The notes below the pieces were generated by a model. That model saw only the letters and a list, made by a program, of their open reading frames with translations. It had not been told where the DNA came from and ran no database searches. From Microbacterium sp. Leaf288 (GTDB lineage Bacteria; Actinomycetota; Actinomycetes; Actinomycetales; Microbacteriaceae), in contig NZ_LMNI01000015.1 in assembly GCF_001422925.1 (NCBI RefSeq), positions 1 to 64,000 on the forward strand: DNA of 64,000 nucleotides, written 5' to 3'. Each line of letters opens with the position of its first letter. Position 1 is the first letter of the stretch. Made by a program: the position numbers and the translations under genes. Shown in pieces: positions 1 through 8,211 of the stretch.

Positions 1-70
1 CATTTGACAAGTGCACGCTGTTGAGTCATTTGACAAGTGCACGCTGTTGAGTTCTCAAAGATCGGACGCA
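1..70 (-). promoter_or_regulatory. rRNA operon leader (boxA-like region), partly duplicated
   Basis: Read on the minus strand, this stretch contains CTTTGAGAACTCAACAG followed by GCGTGCACTTGTCAAATG, the leader that precedes 16S rRNA in Microbacterium and related actinobacteria. The 16S gene itself would lie just left of position 1. A 26-bp unit is present twice in exact tandem (1-26 and 27-52), which is unusual and may be an assembly artefact at a contig edge. Confidence 0.6.
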
Positions 71-277
71 CCCGCATTCCAGCTTCACAGCCATCACCGC
101 AGGGCAACTTCACTATCTTATCCCATCGAAGCCATCCGTCAGACCGACCGGAGCTCTTCGAGCAGGATACCCATCGTCCAGCACGCAGAGCGTCTTGGAG
201 GTGATGGGGGCGGTTCGCTACTTGAGGGGAGCCAGACCCTGAGGCCTTCCGCTCTACCCTTTGGGGCGAACAAGAAG

Positions 278-307
278 ACTCTACCCCGTGAATGCGGGTT
301 CGCACAA
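278..307 (-). promoter_or_regulatory. Candidate rRNA operon promoter
   Basis: On the minus strand a TTGTGC box (302-307) is followed after 18 bp by TAGAGT (278-283), about 230 bp upstream of the boxA-like leader and pointing toward it. That is the expected place for an rrn promoter. Assigned by eye only; a second TAGAGC-like box lies close by. Confidence 0.35.
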
Positions 308-390
308 ATCGACGCTCTGCACGGCTGCTCGCCCCCTGCGGAGACCTCCCCGAGGGCCCGATTCCGTCGCGATCGAACCTGTCCCACACG

Positions 391-423
391 CAGATCAGCC
401 CTGCACGTAACAGGGCTGATCTG
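391..423. terminator. Terminator-like hairpin
   Basis: A perfect 13-bp inverted repeat (391-403 with 411-423) with a 7-nt loop. It lies beyond the 3' end of the alkylsulfatase gene and could stop its transcription before the rRNA promoter region. There is no long T-run. The rest of 53-600 shows no convincing gene. Confidence 0.5.
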
Positions 424-429
424 GTGAAG

Positions 430-456
430 ATGGGGCTGACGGTGGGATGTGAACTC
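430..456 (-). other. Degenerate tRNA-Ser 3'-end-like fragment
   Basis: On the minus strand, 21 of 24 bases match the T-arm and acceptor end of the tRNA-Ser found at 29,521 (GTTCACATCCCACCGTCA against GTTCAAATCCCACCGTCA, plus an NCCCCA end). Like the exact copies at 2,674 and 20,456, it is directly followed on that strand by a hairpin (391-423). It could be an old, mutated attachment scar, or a fragment of another tRNA. Confidence 0.35.
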
Positions 457-600
457 ACAGACCCCGACATCCGGAACGATCAGATGGGTCGGTTCACGTT
501 GATTCAGGCGGGATCAGGCATCCGCATCGATCAGCGCGGAAGGATGTGGATCAGCGTCGATGTCGGATTGCGTTGCCACACACAGAGGACGCGATGCGCT

Positions 601-2502
601 CTATGGCGTGACGATCGGGAAGGCCGGATCGAAGTCGTCCAATACTGCGGCGAGTTCGACAAGCTGATCGGTGTCGCCGTGGAGCGCGATCTTCCCGCCC
701 GCGGCGAGCTGCGGTGCGACGCTCGGTTTGAGAAGCACGCCGACCATCAGGGGCTTCGGTGCGCTCACGGTGAGGGGGGCATCGGTCGAGTGCCCTCGCC
801 GCGCGTTGAGCACGCCCCGCGCGATCCAGAGATTCCACTGTTCGGCGCTGTCGGTGAAGTCCAGATTGATCCGGATGTCAGCATCCGCCGCCTTCGGGCC
901 GTTCACGTGCACGGCGGCGAAGTCGAACAGGATGTCGATCGGCATCCCGAGCAGAGTGTCCTCGCTGGCCGTTGTGAACGCGGTCGGCTGAATCCCTTCG
1001 CGAAGCTCTCGAGCGGCCGTGAGGAAGATCCCGCGCCACTGCGGACCCTCGGCCTGGAAGCCGAGCTGCTCATACGCATCGGCCTGCAGATCCCGCGCCT
1101 CGACGTCGCCCGGGTCGGCGAAGACGAGCTTGTGCAGGATCTCCACCGCCCACCGGTAGTCGGCAGCTTCGAATGCACGCTTGCCCTCTTCCAGAACCTT
1201 GTCGCGGCCGATGAAGGCTATGTATCGCTTCGCGGATTCCACAGGCGGGTGCGGATGCAGCGACACGGGGTCGCCATCCCACATGCCGAGCTCCTTCGTG
1301 AAGACTGCGCGGACGTCGTGATGCACGGTGCCGTGGTAGCCGTGGTTGAACCACTTGCGGTCGAGCTCGTCCGGCAGGCGGATCTCCTCCGCAGCCTCCA
1401 GAGGCGTGTACCCCTGGTTCGCGAGACGGAGCGCCTGGTCGTGGATGTACTTGTACGCATCACGTTGCGAGGCGATCATTGCGGTGACGTCGGCATTGCC
1501 CCAGACCGGCCAGGTGTGCGGTCCGTAGTGCACCTCGGCCTCATTGCCCCAGCGCTCGAGTGTTTCGTCGAGGTAGCGGGCGAAGTTGCGGGCATCCCGC
1601 GTTCGCGCGCCGCGGAGTGTCTGGATGTTGTGGAGCGAGTGGTTGGCGTTCTCCGCCGTGGTCAGAGCCTTCAGCTCCGGGATCCAGATGTGCATCTCCT
1701 CCGGCGCCTCCGTGTCGGGGGCATAGAGGAACTCGAACTCGATGCCCGCGATGGTGCGCTTCTCCCCCGTCGTGCGGATGCCGTCAGTCGGTGAGATATA
1801 GGAGACGGTCGGGTTCTTCGTGGTGAGCGTGCCGATCCCGCAGCTGACGAACCCGTGCGGGCCGTGCTCCAGCAGTCCACCGAATGCGTACTGGGCGCGT
1901 CGGGCCATCGCGTTGCCGGCGACGACGTTCTCGCCGATGGCGAACTTGTCGAACGAAGCGATGGTTCCCGGCGCGAGAATGGGCACCTTGCCCGACCGCA
2001 CATCCTCTTCCGAGACCACGCCCTTCACACCGCCGTAGTGGTCGATATGGGTATGGGTGTAGATCACCCCGGCGACAGGTTTGTCGCTGACGTGCTCGCG
2101 GATCAGCGCCATGCCCTGGCGAGCACTTTCGACCCCGGCCATGCAGTCGATCACGATGAGCCCGTCGACGCCCTCGACGACGGTGAGCTGCGCGATGTCG
2201 TTGCCACGCACCTGGTAGACGCCGTCAACCACCTTGAACAGGCCACCCTGGCGGATCAGCTTCGACTGCCGCCACAGACTCGCATCGACCGAATCCGGCG
2301 CGTCTCCGTCGATGTAGTCCATCGCGTGCAGGTCGAAGATCACATGACCGTCATCGCCGAGCACTGATTCGGGCAGAGGTGCGATCAGGCCACGCGCAAC
2401 ATCCGTGAAGTCCTGCACATCGTCCAGCGGATAGCGTTCCCGCGCTGCAGCGAGAGCGGCAACAGTGGCAGGTGAAGCTTCCTGGGGTGAGCGGGCCATC
2501 AT
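601..2502 (-). CDS. Alkylsulfatase, MBL-fold (SdsA/BDS1/YjcS type)
   Basis: A 633-aa metallo-beta-lactamase-fold protein that should hydrolyse primary alkyl sulfate esters to alcohol and sulfate. The binuclear zinc motif THTHIDHYGG is present (HxHxDH), and the segment beginning TTAENANHSLHN, followed by LRGARTRDA, matches the second metal-binding and substrate region of SdsA1-type enzymes. Length and order (N-terminal MBL domain, central helical dimerisation region, C-terminal SCP2-like region) fit the family. The open frame continues upstream through the tRNA fragment at 2,674, but the first sensible start is the ATG at 2502 (MMARSPQ); a second ATG follows at 2499. No signal peptide is seen, so it is probably cytoplasmic, unlike secreted SdsA1. 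It lies just outside the left end of island 1. Family call is firm; the substrate is inferred. Confidence 0.88.
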   Translation of the reverse strand: MMARSPQEASPATVAALAAARERYPLDDVQDFTDVARGLIAPLPESVLGDDGHVIFDLHAMDYIDGDAPDSVDASLWRQSKLIRQGGLFKVVDGVYQVRGNDIAQLTVVEGVDGLIVIDCMAGVESARQGMALIREHVSDKPVAGVIYTHTHIDHYGGVKGVVSEEDVRSGKVPILAPGTIASFDKFAIGENVVAGNAMARRAQYAFGGLLEHGPHGFVSCGIGTLTTKNPTVSYISPTDGIRTTGEKRTIAGIEFEFLYAPDTEAPEEMHIWIPELKALTTAENANHSLHNIQTLRGARTRDARNFARYLDETLERWGNEAEVHYGPHTWPVWGNADVTAMIASQRDAYKYIHDQALRLANQGYTPLEAAEEIRLPDELDRKWFNHGYHGTVHHDVRAVFTKELGMWDGDPVSLHPHPPVESAKRYIAFIGRDKVLEEGKRAFEAADYRWAVEILHKLVFADPGDVEARDLQADAYEQLGFQAEGPQWRGIFLTAARELREGIQPTAFTTASEDTLLGMPIDILFDFAAVHVNGPKAADADIRINLDFTDSAEQWNLWIARGVLNARRGHSTDAPLTVSAPKPLMVGVLLKPSVAPQLAAGGKIALHGDTDQLVELAAVLDDFDPAFPIVTP

Positions 2503-2627
2503 TCTGCTTTCCGTAAGGAGTTCGAGCCGTGGGGTCACGCCTTCGATCAGCCTGGCGCACGGGCGCACTGTGTGCAAAGCGGCCGGCGCCGTCACCCCGA
2601 CGTCCGAGGTCGCATCCGCACAAAGCG

Positions 2628-2670
2628 AAACCCACTCAAGTCGATCAGACTGATCAGCTTGAGTGGGTTT
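2628..2670. terminator. Terminator beside attachment repeat A
   Basis: A 13-bp perfect stem (2628-2640 with 2658-2670), whose loop itself folds (GATCAG-A-CTGATC). It directly follows the tRNA-Ser 3' fragment when read on the minus strand, the same arrangement as at 20,410 and 29,492. Confidence 0.6.
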
Positions 2671-2673
2671 CAA

Positions 2674-2700
2674 TGGCGGTGACGGTGGGATTTGAACCCA
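2674..2700 (-). repeat. Attachment-site core copy A (27-bp tRNA-Ser 3' end)
   Basis: Identical over 27 bp to the 3' end (CCA, acceptor strand and T-arm) of the tRNA-Ser at 29,521. The rest of a tRNA is absent, so this is a duplicated att core marking the left end of island 1. Homology with copy B (20,456) continues to about 2714 with one mismatch. An 18-bp palindrome around GAATTC follows at 2738-2755. Confidence 0.88.
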
Positions 2701-2814
2701 AAGAGGTTCGATCCATTCCAATCTGCGTCAACCGCGAGCCGCGGAATTCCGCGGCTTGCGACCTATCAGAATCTGCTGTCGTTCCTACTGAGTCCCTGCC
2801 AACCAACCTCGTCC

Positions 2815-2833
2815 GTGGGCACCATGTGGGCAC
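2815..2833. repeat. Paired GTGGGCAC arm-type repeats, left end of island 1
   Basis: GTGGGCAC at 2815-2822 and again at 2826-2833, 11 bp apart (one helical turn), 115 bp inside att core A. The same pair occurs at all four island ends, which suggests integrase arm-binding sites. Apart from this and the attachment sequences, I see nothing in 2503-2994. Confidence 0.55.
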
Positions 2834-2994
2834 GAGTTCCGAGGCACGGGCGCCTGGGGGTGTGCCAGCGCAATATCGAACGGCTTCCGGCCAAGGGTGG
2901 GATCGTCCTGATGGACCGGTCTTGGTGCATCAACCGGCGCGTCGCGTGATTCGCGGGCAGCGTTGTCCCGCGTGAGGCCTGACTGGCATTCCGG

Positions 2995-3357
2995 CTAGCG
3001 CGAGTCATACGCGGTTCGCGCCGTGATGACCTCCTCGATGTGCTGCTCGGCCCATCGCCCGAGCGCCGTGAGGGGCTCCTGCAGGGTGCGCCCGAGATCC
3101 GTGAGTTCATACTCCACACGTGGTGGCATCTCGTCATAGGCCGTTCGAGTGACGACACCGTCGCGTTCGAGATCGCGGAGTGTGTCCGCCAGCACTTTCC
3201 CCGAGATGCCATCGACGGCTGTGCGCACTTCGCCGAACCGCAGCGGGCCACCGCTGAGAGCGATCACGATCATGGCGGTCCACTTGTTTGCAATGCGTGC
3301 CAGCGACGTTCTCGACGGGCAGGAAGCGAGCATCACATTCCACTCGGGCTGAGTCAC
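2995..3357 (-). CDS. HxlR-family winged-helix regulator
   Basis: A 120-aa protein with the HxlR (DUF24) pattern: a CPSRTSLARIANKW start with the conserved cysteine, then GPLRFGEVRTAVDGIS and LRDLERDGVVTR as recognition helix and wing. HxlR proteins often sense electrophiles or redox state through the N-terminal Cys. It is transcribed away from the SnoaL-like gene; the 82-bp gap to that gene's start carries overlapping GTTACC palindromes likely to be its operator. It therefore probably represses itself and the 3440 gene, perhaps also the UvrA-like gene beyond it. Confidence 0.88.
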   Translation of the reverse strand: MTQPEWNVMLASCPSRTSLARIANKWTAMIVIALSGGPLRFGEVRTAVDGISGKVLADTLRDLERDGVVTRTAYDEMPPRVEYELTDLGRTLQEPLTALGRWAEQHIEEVITARTAYDSR

Positions 3358-3372
3358 CTAGCCCTCCTCCCA

Positions 3373-3396
3373 GTTACCTTGAGGTAACAAGTTACC
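3373..3396. promoter_or_regulatory. Overlapping palindromes, candidate HxlR operator
   Basis: GTTACC-TTGA-GGTAAC (3373-3388) and GGTAAC-AA-GTTACC (3383-3396) are both perfect palindromes sharing one half-site, in the gap between the divergent HxlR and SnoaL-like genes. Two overlapping dimer sites would suit cooperative or mutually exclusive binding. Confidence 0.6.
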
Positions 3397-3439
3397 AGGT
3401 GAAACTATATGTGAATTGTTCACTATGAAGGAGACGGAC

Positions 3440-3841
3440 ATGAGCGTACAAAGTCCTGCGGCGGTTGTCGCTTCCTATTTCGAGGCCCTCGGCCGAGGCG
3501 ATGTGCCTGCGGCGATGGAGCTGCTGAGCCCGGCCGTGGTGTGGCATCAGCCGGGCGCGAACCGGTTCTCCGGAGACCACTCCGGTATCGACGGAGTAGG
3601 CGCGTTGCTGGGCGGCATGATGGCTGCCAGCGAAGGGACGTTCCGTCTTGACGTGACCGGTCCCCCGATGGTCAACGGCGAGCTCGTCGCCGTGCTTGTG
3701 CGCTTCTCCGGCAGCCGCTCGGACGCGGCCATGGACATGGCAGGAGTCGACCTGCTCACCGTGCGGGACGGGAAGATCGTCGAAGTGCACCTGTTCTCGG
3801 AGGATGGGGCGACCGAAGACACGTTCTGGGGCATGCCGTAA
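3440..3841 (+). CDS. SnoaL-like / NTF2-fold small protein
   Basis: A 133-aa protein of the SnoaL-like NTF2 superfamily, as indicated by the opening VVASYFEALGRGDVPAAMELL, the mid-region VVWHQPG and the ending DGKIVEVHLFSED. Members are isomerases, hydrolases or ligand-binding proteins; the substrate cannot be read from sequence. The start was moved to the ATG at 3440 because an AAGGAG ribosome site (3428-3433) sits 6 bp before it, rather than the earlier in-frame ATGs. It is divergent from HxlR and ahead of a UvrA-like gene. A short hairpin (AGGGCC-GCT-GGCCCT, 3841-3855) overlaps the stop codon and may end the transcript. Confidence 0.78.
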   Translation: MSVQSPAAVVASYFEALGRGDVPAAMELLSPAVVWHQPGANRFSGDHSGIDGVGALLGGMMAASEGTFRLDVTGPPMVNGELVAVLVRFSGSRSDAAMDMAGVDLLTVRDGKIVEVHLFSEDGATEDTFWGMP

Positions 3842-4110
3842 GGGCCGCTGGCCCTCGTCGACGTGCGGGGGGCAACCTCGTGCTTTCTGGCCAGGGAGCA
3901 GCGAACAAGTCCCCGACGCCCTGACCCTCGCCTTCGCCCCCAGCGCTCAGGGCTCCCCCGCCCAGAGGAGCGAGCGCATGACTGTGCTCACTCACGTTGG
4001 CGATCATCGAGATCCGTGCCGGGCTCGATCACCAATGCGGCCGTATCCCATCGAGCGGGGCGATGGGAATCTGTATGTGGCGAACTTGTGATGAACCACG
4101 TGGAGGTTCG

Positions 4111-6684
4111 ATGGACAGCGAACAGGCCGGCTACCCCGAGCAGGGCGCTCCGCTGGTCACCGAGGTGCGAGGCGCCCGGGTGCACAACCTCAGGAACATC
4201 GACGTAGACATCCCGTTGCGGCAGCTGGTCGCGATCGCCGGGGTATCAGGGTCGGGGAAGTCGTCTCTGGCGATGGGGGTGCTCTACGCCGAGGGGTCCA
4301 GGCGGTACATCGAAGCGTTGTCGACGTACACGCGCCGGCGCATGTCGCACGCAGCTCGCGCCACGGTGGACTCTGTGCGGCATGTCCCAGCGGCCTTGGC
4401 GCTGCGCCAGCGCCCTGGGGTTCCCGGCGTGCGGTCGACATTCGGGACGTCGACAGAACTGCTCAACGTGCTGCGTGTGATGTACTCGCGGCTCGGCTCG
4501 CACCTGTGCCCGAACGGTCACCGGCTGTCGCCGACGATCGACGTGGCAGCGAACAAAGACCTGACCTGCCCGGTCTGCGGCGCGGAGTTCTCCCCGCCGG
4601 GAGCGGAATCGCTGGCGTTCAACTCCGACGGGGCATGCCCGGCCTGTTCAGGAACCGGCACAGTACGTGACATCGACGACGCGACGCTGATCCCCGACCC
4701 TCTGCGGTCGATCGAGGACGGCGCCGTCGCACCTTGGGCGATGTTCGGGCTTTCAGTGATGCCGCAGGTCGCCGCCGCGTTCGGTGTCCGCATCGACGTC
4801 GCGTACGCAGAGCTCACCGCGAAGGAGCGGGAGATCGTGCTCGATGGTCCCGCCGAGAAGCGTGAGATCAAGGTGCCGTCGAAGACCGGGAAGCTGTTCG
4901 ATCTGAACTTCACCTATCGCAGTGCGCGTCAGGCCGTGCGGGAAGCGATGAAGAACGCCACCAGCGAGAAGGGCCTGGCCCGTGTCGAGCGATTCATCAC
5001 CGCGCACACCTGCCCAGCCTGTCACGGCACCCGCCTGTCCGAAGCCGCGCGCGGCACCGAGGTGGATGGCATGAATCTGGCGGAGGCAACCGCACTCACG
5101 CTCACCGAGACGATGCGGTGGATGCCGACAGTGTCGGCCACCCTGCCTGCGAACATGCGTCCGATGGCGGAGATGATCACCCGGCAGTTCACCGAGATGG
5201 GGCGCCGACTCACCGAGCTCGGCCTGGGATACCTCACCCTCGACCGGGCCAGTTCCACCCTGTCGACCGGGGAACGGCAGCGAGTGCAACTGGCACGAGC
5301 GGTCCGCAACGAGACGACCGGGGTTCTTTTTGTGCTCGACGAGCCCTCCATCGGACTGCACCCATCGAACATCGAGGGCCTGATCGGCGTGATGCGGGAC
5401 CTGCTCGAAGGCGGAAACTCCGTCGTTCTCGTCGACCATGACGTGCAGGTGCTGCGCGAAGCCGACTGGATGATCGAGATCGGCCCAGGCTCCGGCTCCA
5501 CCGGCGGCACGATCCTCGCCCGAGGCAGCATCACGGAAATCCAGCAGAACCCCGCATCCCTCATCGGGAAGTTCCTCACCGGCGACGAAACGGCGGTGGT
5601 CCGCGACCGTGCGACCGAAGCCGACATGTTCTCCGACGGAAGAATCGAACTCAAGACCTCACCCATCCATACCGTCGGCGCACTCGAGGCCGCCATCCCC
5701 AGAGGTCGGCTCACGGCAGTGACCGGCATGTCCGGGTCGGGGAAGACGACGTTCGTACTGGACAGCCTCGTACCTGCGTTGGCCGCCATCCACGACGGGA
5801 CGCCGCTCCCCGCGCACGTCGTCTCCCTCGACGCGGCGGGTGTGACACGAGCCGACGTGGTCGATGCGACACCGATCGGCACGAACGTGCGCTCCACGGT
5901 CGCCACCTACAGCGGTGTCCTCGACGATCTCCGCCGTGCCTTCGCGGAGACCCCCGCAGCAAAGGACAGCGGGCTCACCGCAGGCGACTTCTCCTACAAC
6001 ACCGGCTCACTCCGATGCCCGCGCTGCGAGGGCACCGGGCAGGTCGTCCTCGATGTGCAGTTCCTCCCCGACATCGACATTCCCTGCCCCGACTGCGGCG
6101 GCACCCGCTACGGACCCGAGGCATCCGGATTCCGCCTCCCCGCGCCCGGGCACCTGTCGCTTCCAGAACTGCTCGCAATCACCGTCGCCGACGCCGCGCA
6201 ATTGCTCGTCGAACGCCCCAGAGTGCGCAAGAAGCTGCATACCCTCGTCGATCTCGGCTTGGGCTACCTGACTCTCGGGGAGGACACCCCCGCCCTATCC
6301 GGCGGCGAAGCACAACGGCTGAAGCTCGCCGCCGAACTCGGACGCACCCACACCGGGACGATGTTCGTCTTCGACGAGCCGTCCGTCGGCTTACACCCCC
6401 TCGATATCCGCACTCTCCTGCGCGTGCTCGAGCGACTCCTCGCCACGGGCGCGACCGTGATCGTCATCGAGCACGACCTCGACATGATCGCCAACGCCGA
6501 TTACATCGTCGATCTGGGGCCCGGCGGCGGCATCAACGGCGGACGGATCATAGCCACCGGCACGCCAGAAGCCATTGCGGCCAACCCTGCGAGCATCACC
6601 GGCCGCTTCCTCGCCCCTAGCCTGCATCAGGGGACCACAGGCCCCGATCGGGCAGCTGGCCTTTCTCACGGTGATCGACGCTAG
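4111..6684 (+). CDS. UvrA-like ABC ATPase (class II, drug-resistance type)
   Basis: An 857-aa soluble protein with two ABC modules: Walker A GVSGSGKSS (about residues 44-51) and GMSGSGKTT, signatures LSTGERQRVQLA and LSGGEAQRLKLA, and Walker B LDEPSIGLHP and FDEPSVGLHP. Zinc-type pairs CPACSGTG, CPACHGTR, CPRCEGTG and CPDCGGTR are kept. It is about 100 aa shorter than housekeeping UvrA (about 950 aa), which fits the UvrA2/DrrC class that removes DNA-intercalating drugs or adducts. The start at 4111 follows TGGAGG (4101-4106). Its neighbourhood (HxlR, SnoaL-like protein) also looks like a self-protection module. It is likely a paralogue, since it lies in an island without uvrB or uvrC. Confidence 0.85.
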   Translation: MDSEQAGYPEQGAPLVTEVRGARVHNLRNIDVDIPLRQLVAIAGVSGSGKSSLAMGVLYAEGSRRYIEALSTYTRRRMSHAARATVDSVRHVPAALALRQRPGVPGVRSTFGTSTELLNVLRVMYSRLGSHLCPNGHRLSPTIDVAANKDLTCPVCGAEFSPPGAESLAFNSDGACPACSGTGTVRDIDDATLIPDPLRSIEDGAVAPWAMFGLSVMPQVAAAFGVRIDVAYAELTAKEREIVLDGPAEKREIKVPSKTGKLFDLNFTYRSARQAVREAMKNATSEKGLARVERFITAHTCPACHGTRLSEAARGTEVDGMNLAEATALTLTETMRWMPTVSATLPANMRPMAEMITRQFTEMGRRLTELGLGYLTLDRASSTLSTGERQRVQLARAVRNETTGVLFVLDEPSIGLHPSNIEGLIGVMRDLLEGGNSVVLVDHDVQVLREADWMIEIGPGSGSTGGTILARGSITEIQQNPASLIGKFLTGDETAVVRDRATEADMFSDGRIELKTSPIHTVGALEAAIPRGRLTAVTGMSGSGKTTFVLDSLVPALAAIHDGTPLPAHVVSLDAAGVTRADVVDATPIGTNVRSTVATYSGVLDDLRRAFAETPAAKDSGLTAGDFSYNTGSLRCPRCEGTGQVVLDVQFLPDIDIPCPDCGGTRYGPEASGFRLPAPGHLSLPELLAITVADAAQLLVERPRVRKKLHTLVDLGLGYLTLGEDTPALSGGEAQRLKLAAELGRTHTGTMFVFDEPSVGLHPLDIRTLLRVLERLLATGATVIVIEHDLDMIANADYIVDLGPGGGINGGRIIATGTPEAIAANPASITGRFLAPSLHQGTTGPDRAAGLSHGDRR

Positions 6685-7069
6685 GGCCGCGGTGGTGTGG
6701 GGCGGGATCGAGTGCAACGCGATGGGCGCCCCTCATCGCGCGCTTGCGCGACGAGGATGCCGCAGTCGACGAAGGGCCGCTCAACCGGATCGTCTGGCGA
6801 GAGTCGACAGGGCAAGCTCCCGGCTCCTAGTCTCGGGCTGCGCGCACCGCGTCAACGAAGGGCTGCACGGGTATCCGGTACGCGCCTGTCTTCGAGAACC
6901 CAATCGATCGATCCACGCCGCGAACGCGCGCGCGGTTCCGTGCGGTGATCGCTTAGCGGCTTCATTGCCCTCGAGGAGCGAAGGTTCATATCCGACCTCG
7001 GCCACTACGGGAACGCTATGCCACCGCGAAATTCCGCGGCTGCGACCGCGTGACGGAGATGCGCGAGAT
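6685..7069. other. Gene-free stretch with partial att-like arm
   Basis: No convincing gene. At 7023-7048 the sequence CCGCGAAATTCCGCGGC followed by TGCGACC closely matches the palindrome-plus-TGCGACC block that follows att core A (2738-2762). It may be the scar of a former junction separating the UvrA-like module from the LacI-GH3 module, but no tRNA core is next to it. Confidence 0.35.
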
Positions 7070-8077
7070 CTACGCCGATTCCCTGGTCACGATGGTGAAG
7101 AGATCCGCAGCGTCGGCGACGGCGGGGGGCTCATCGCCGGCGACTGCCGCGGTGACGGTCTCCACGATGCGTCTCGCCTCGGCGACATGGTCGATGGCGA
7201 TTGTCGTGAGGGGCGGATACGTCAGGGCTGCGGCAGGGATGTCGTCCGCGCCGATCACCGCGAGTTCGCCCGGGATGTCGACACGCGCGAGGCGAGCACC
7301 GGCGATCAGCGCTTGGGCGACCTCGTCGTTGTAGGCGCACACCCCGGTGACGGGCAGGGGCAGAGAGCGCCAGTGCTCGATGGCGGCCGCGGCGGATGCT
7401 GCGTCCAGGGCGACGGTGCGGACGTCTGGCGAGGCGAGGCCAGCGTCGCTACAAGCGGCCCTTGCGCCTTCCAGACGGGGCCGTGCGAAGTCCTGAAGCG
7501 AAGGAAACTCCGGATAGGCGTAACCGATGCGCGAATGGCCGGCGCCGATCAGATGCTCGGCCTGCATGCGACCGATTCGACTGTCAAGTCGGACAACTTG
7601 AGCTCTGCCGTCATGGTCGGCAAAGAGGACGGCCACGGATTGGACGCCGAATGCGCGCATGGCACGCTCTGCCTCCGGGTCGACGGGTTGATAGGACAGC
7701 ACGGCGGCCGGGGAGATCTCGTTCCAGACGTTGTCGAGGCTACGGACACTTGGGTCCTCGATGTGTGTCACGAGCGTCAGCCCCTGCCGACCGAACGCGG
7801 CCGTCAGTTCGGCCAAGAGCGCTCCTGCAGCTGAGCCGAGCGGCCATGGCCGGAGGATGCAGAGCACGACGTCGGAGCGGCCTCGCGTCAGCGTGCGGGC
7901 GGCTGCCGACGGCATGTAGCCGAGGCGCGCGGCGGCATCGAGAACGCGTTGACGAGTGGTGTCGGGGATGGTCTGATGCGGAGTCCGGTTCAGGACGTAG
8001 CTGACTGTCGAGCGAGCCACCCCGGCTTCTCGTGCGACATCCGCGCTCGTGACCCTCCTCTGCACCTTCGTCGCCAT
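7070..8077 (-). CDS. LacI-family transcriptional regulator
   Basis: 335 aa. The N-terminal LacI helix-turn-helix (VTSADVAREAGVARSTVSYVLN) is followed by the hinge LGYMPSAAARTLTRGRSDVV and a periplasmic-binding-protein-like sugar-sensing domain (GAGHSRIGYA and VIGADDIPAAALTYPPLTTI are typical). It starts at 8077 after GGGGAGAG. It is divergent from the GH3 gene, and a 44-bp perfect palindrome lies between them. It most likely represses itself and the GH3-transporter pair until the sugar is present. Confidence 0.93.
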   Translation of the reverse strand: MATKVQRRVTSADVAREAGVARSTVSYVLNRTPHQTIPDTTRQRVLDAAARLGYMPSAAARTLTRGRSDVVLCILRPWPLGSAAGALLAELTAAFGRQGLTLVTHIEDPSVRSLDNVWNEISPAAVLSYQPVDPEAERAMRAFGVQSVAVLFADHDGRAQVVRLDSRIGRMQAEHLIGAGHSRIGYAYPEFPSLQDFARPRLEGARAACSDAGLASPDVRTVALDAASAAAAIEHWRSLPLPVTGVCAYNDEVAQALIAGARLARVDIPGELAVIGADDIPAAALTYPPLTTIAIDHVAEARRIVETVTAAVAGDEPPAVADAADLFTIVTRESA

Positions 8078-8129
8078 CGCGCTCTCCCCGGCTAGCCGAC
8101 AAATTGACGTCTCTGCGGCTCCAGTGTAA

Positions 8130-8173
8130 TACTGACAGCTGTCACTGACGCGCGTCAGTGACAGCTGTCAGTA
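8130..8173. promoter_or_regulatory. 44-bp perfect palindrome, double LacI operator
   Basis: The whole 44 bp reads the same on both strands (centre between 8151 and 8152). It contains two identical 12-bp palindromes TGACAGCTGTCA (8133-8144 and 8159-8170) whose centres are 26 bp apart. It lies between the divergent LacI and GH3 genes, so two repressor dimers could bind side by side. Confidence 0.8.
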
Positions 8174-8211
8174 ACAGCCCTTTACAGAGCAGTAGAGAAC
8201 ATGACCGGCGC

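Noticed and set aside
2674..2714. A tRNA gene at copy A (and likewise at 20456)
   Set aside because: Only the T-arm and acceptor end match; no D-arm or anticodon arm follows. These are attachment-site copies, not tRNA genes.
2503..2721. N-terminal extension of the alkylsulfatase through the att copy
   Set aside because: The added residues simply translate the tRNA fragment and hairpin (ESLWVQIPPSPP-like); the ATG at 2502 fits the family length.
2766..3251. Integrase C-terminal remnant read through the GTGGGCAC repeats on the minus strand
   Set aside because: The frame translates to ...RAHMVPTDEV..., reminiscent of some integrase tails near att sites, but no catalytic residues or longer similarity are seen, and it overlaps HxlR antiphase.
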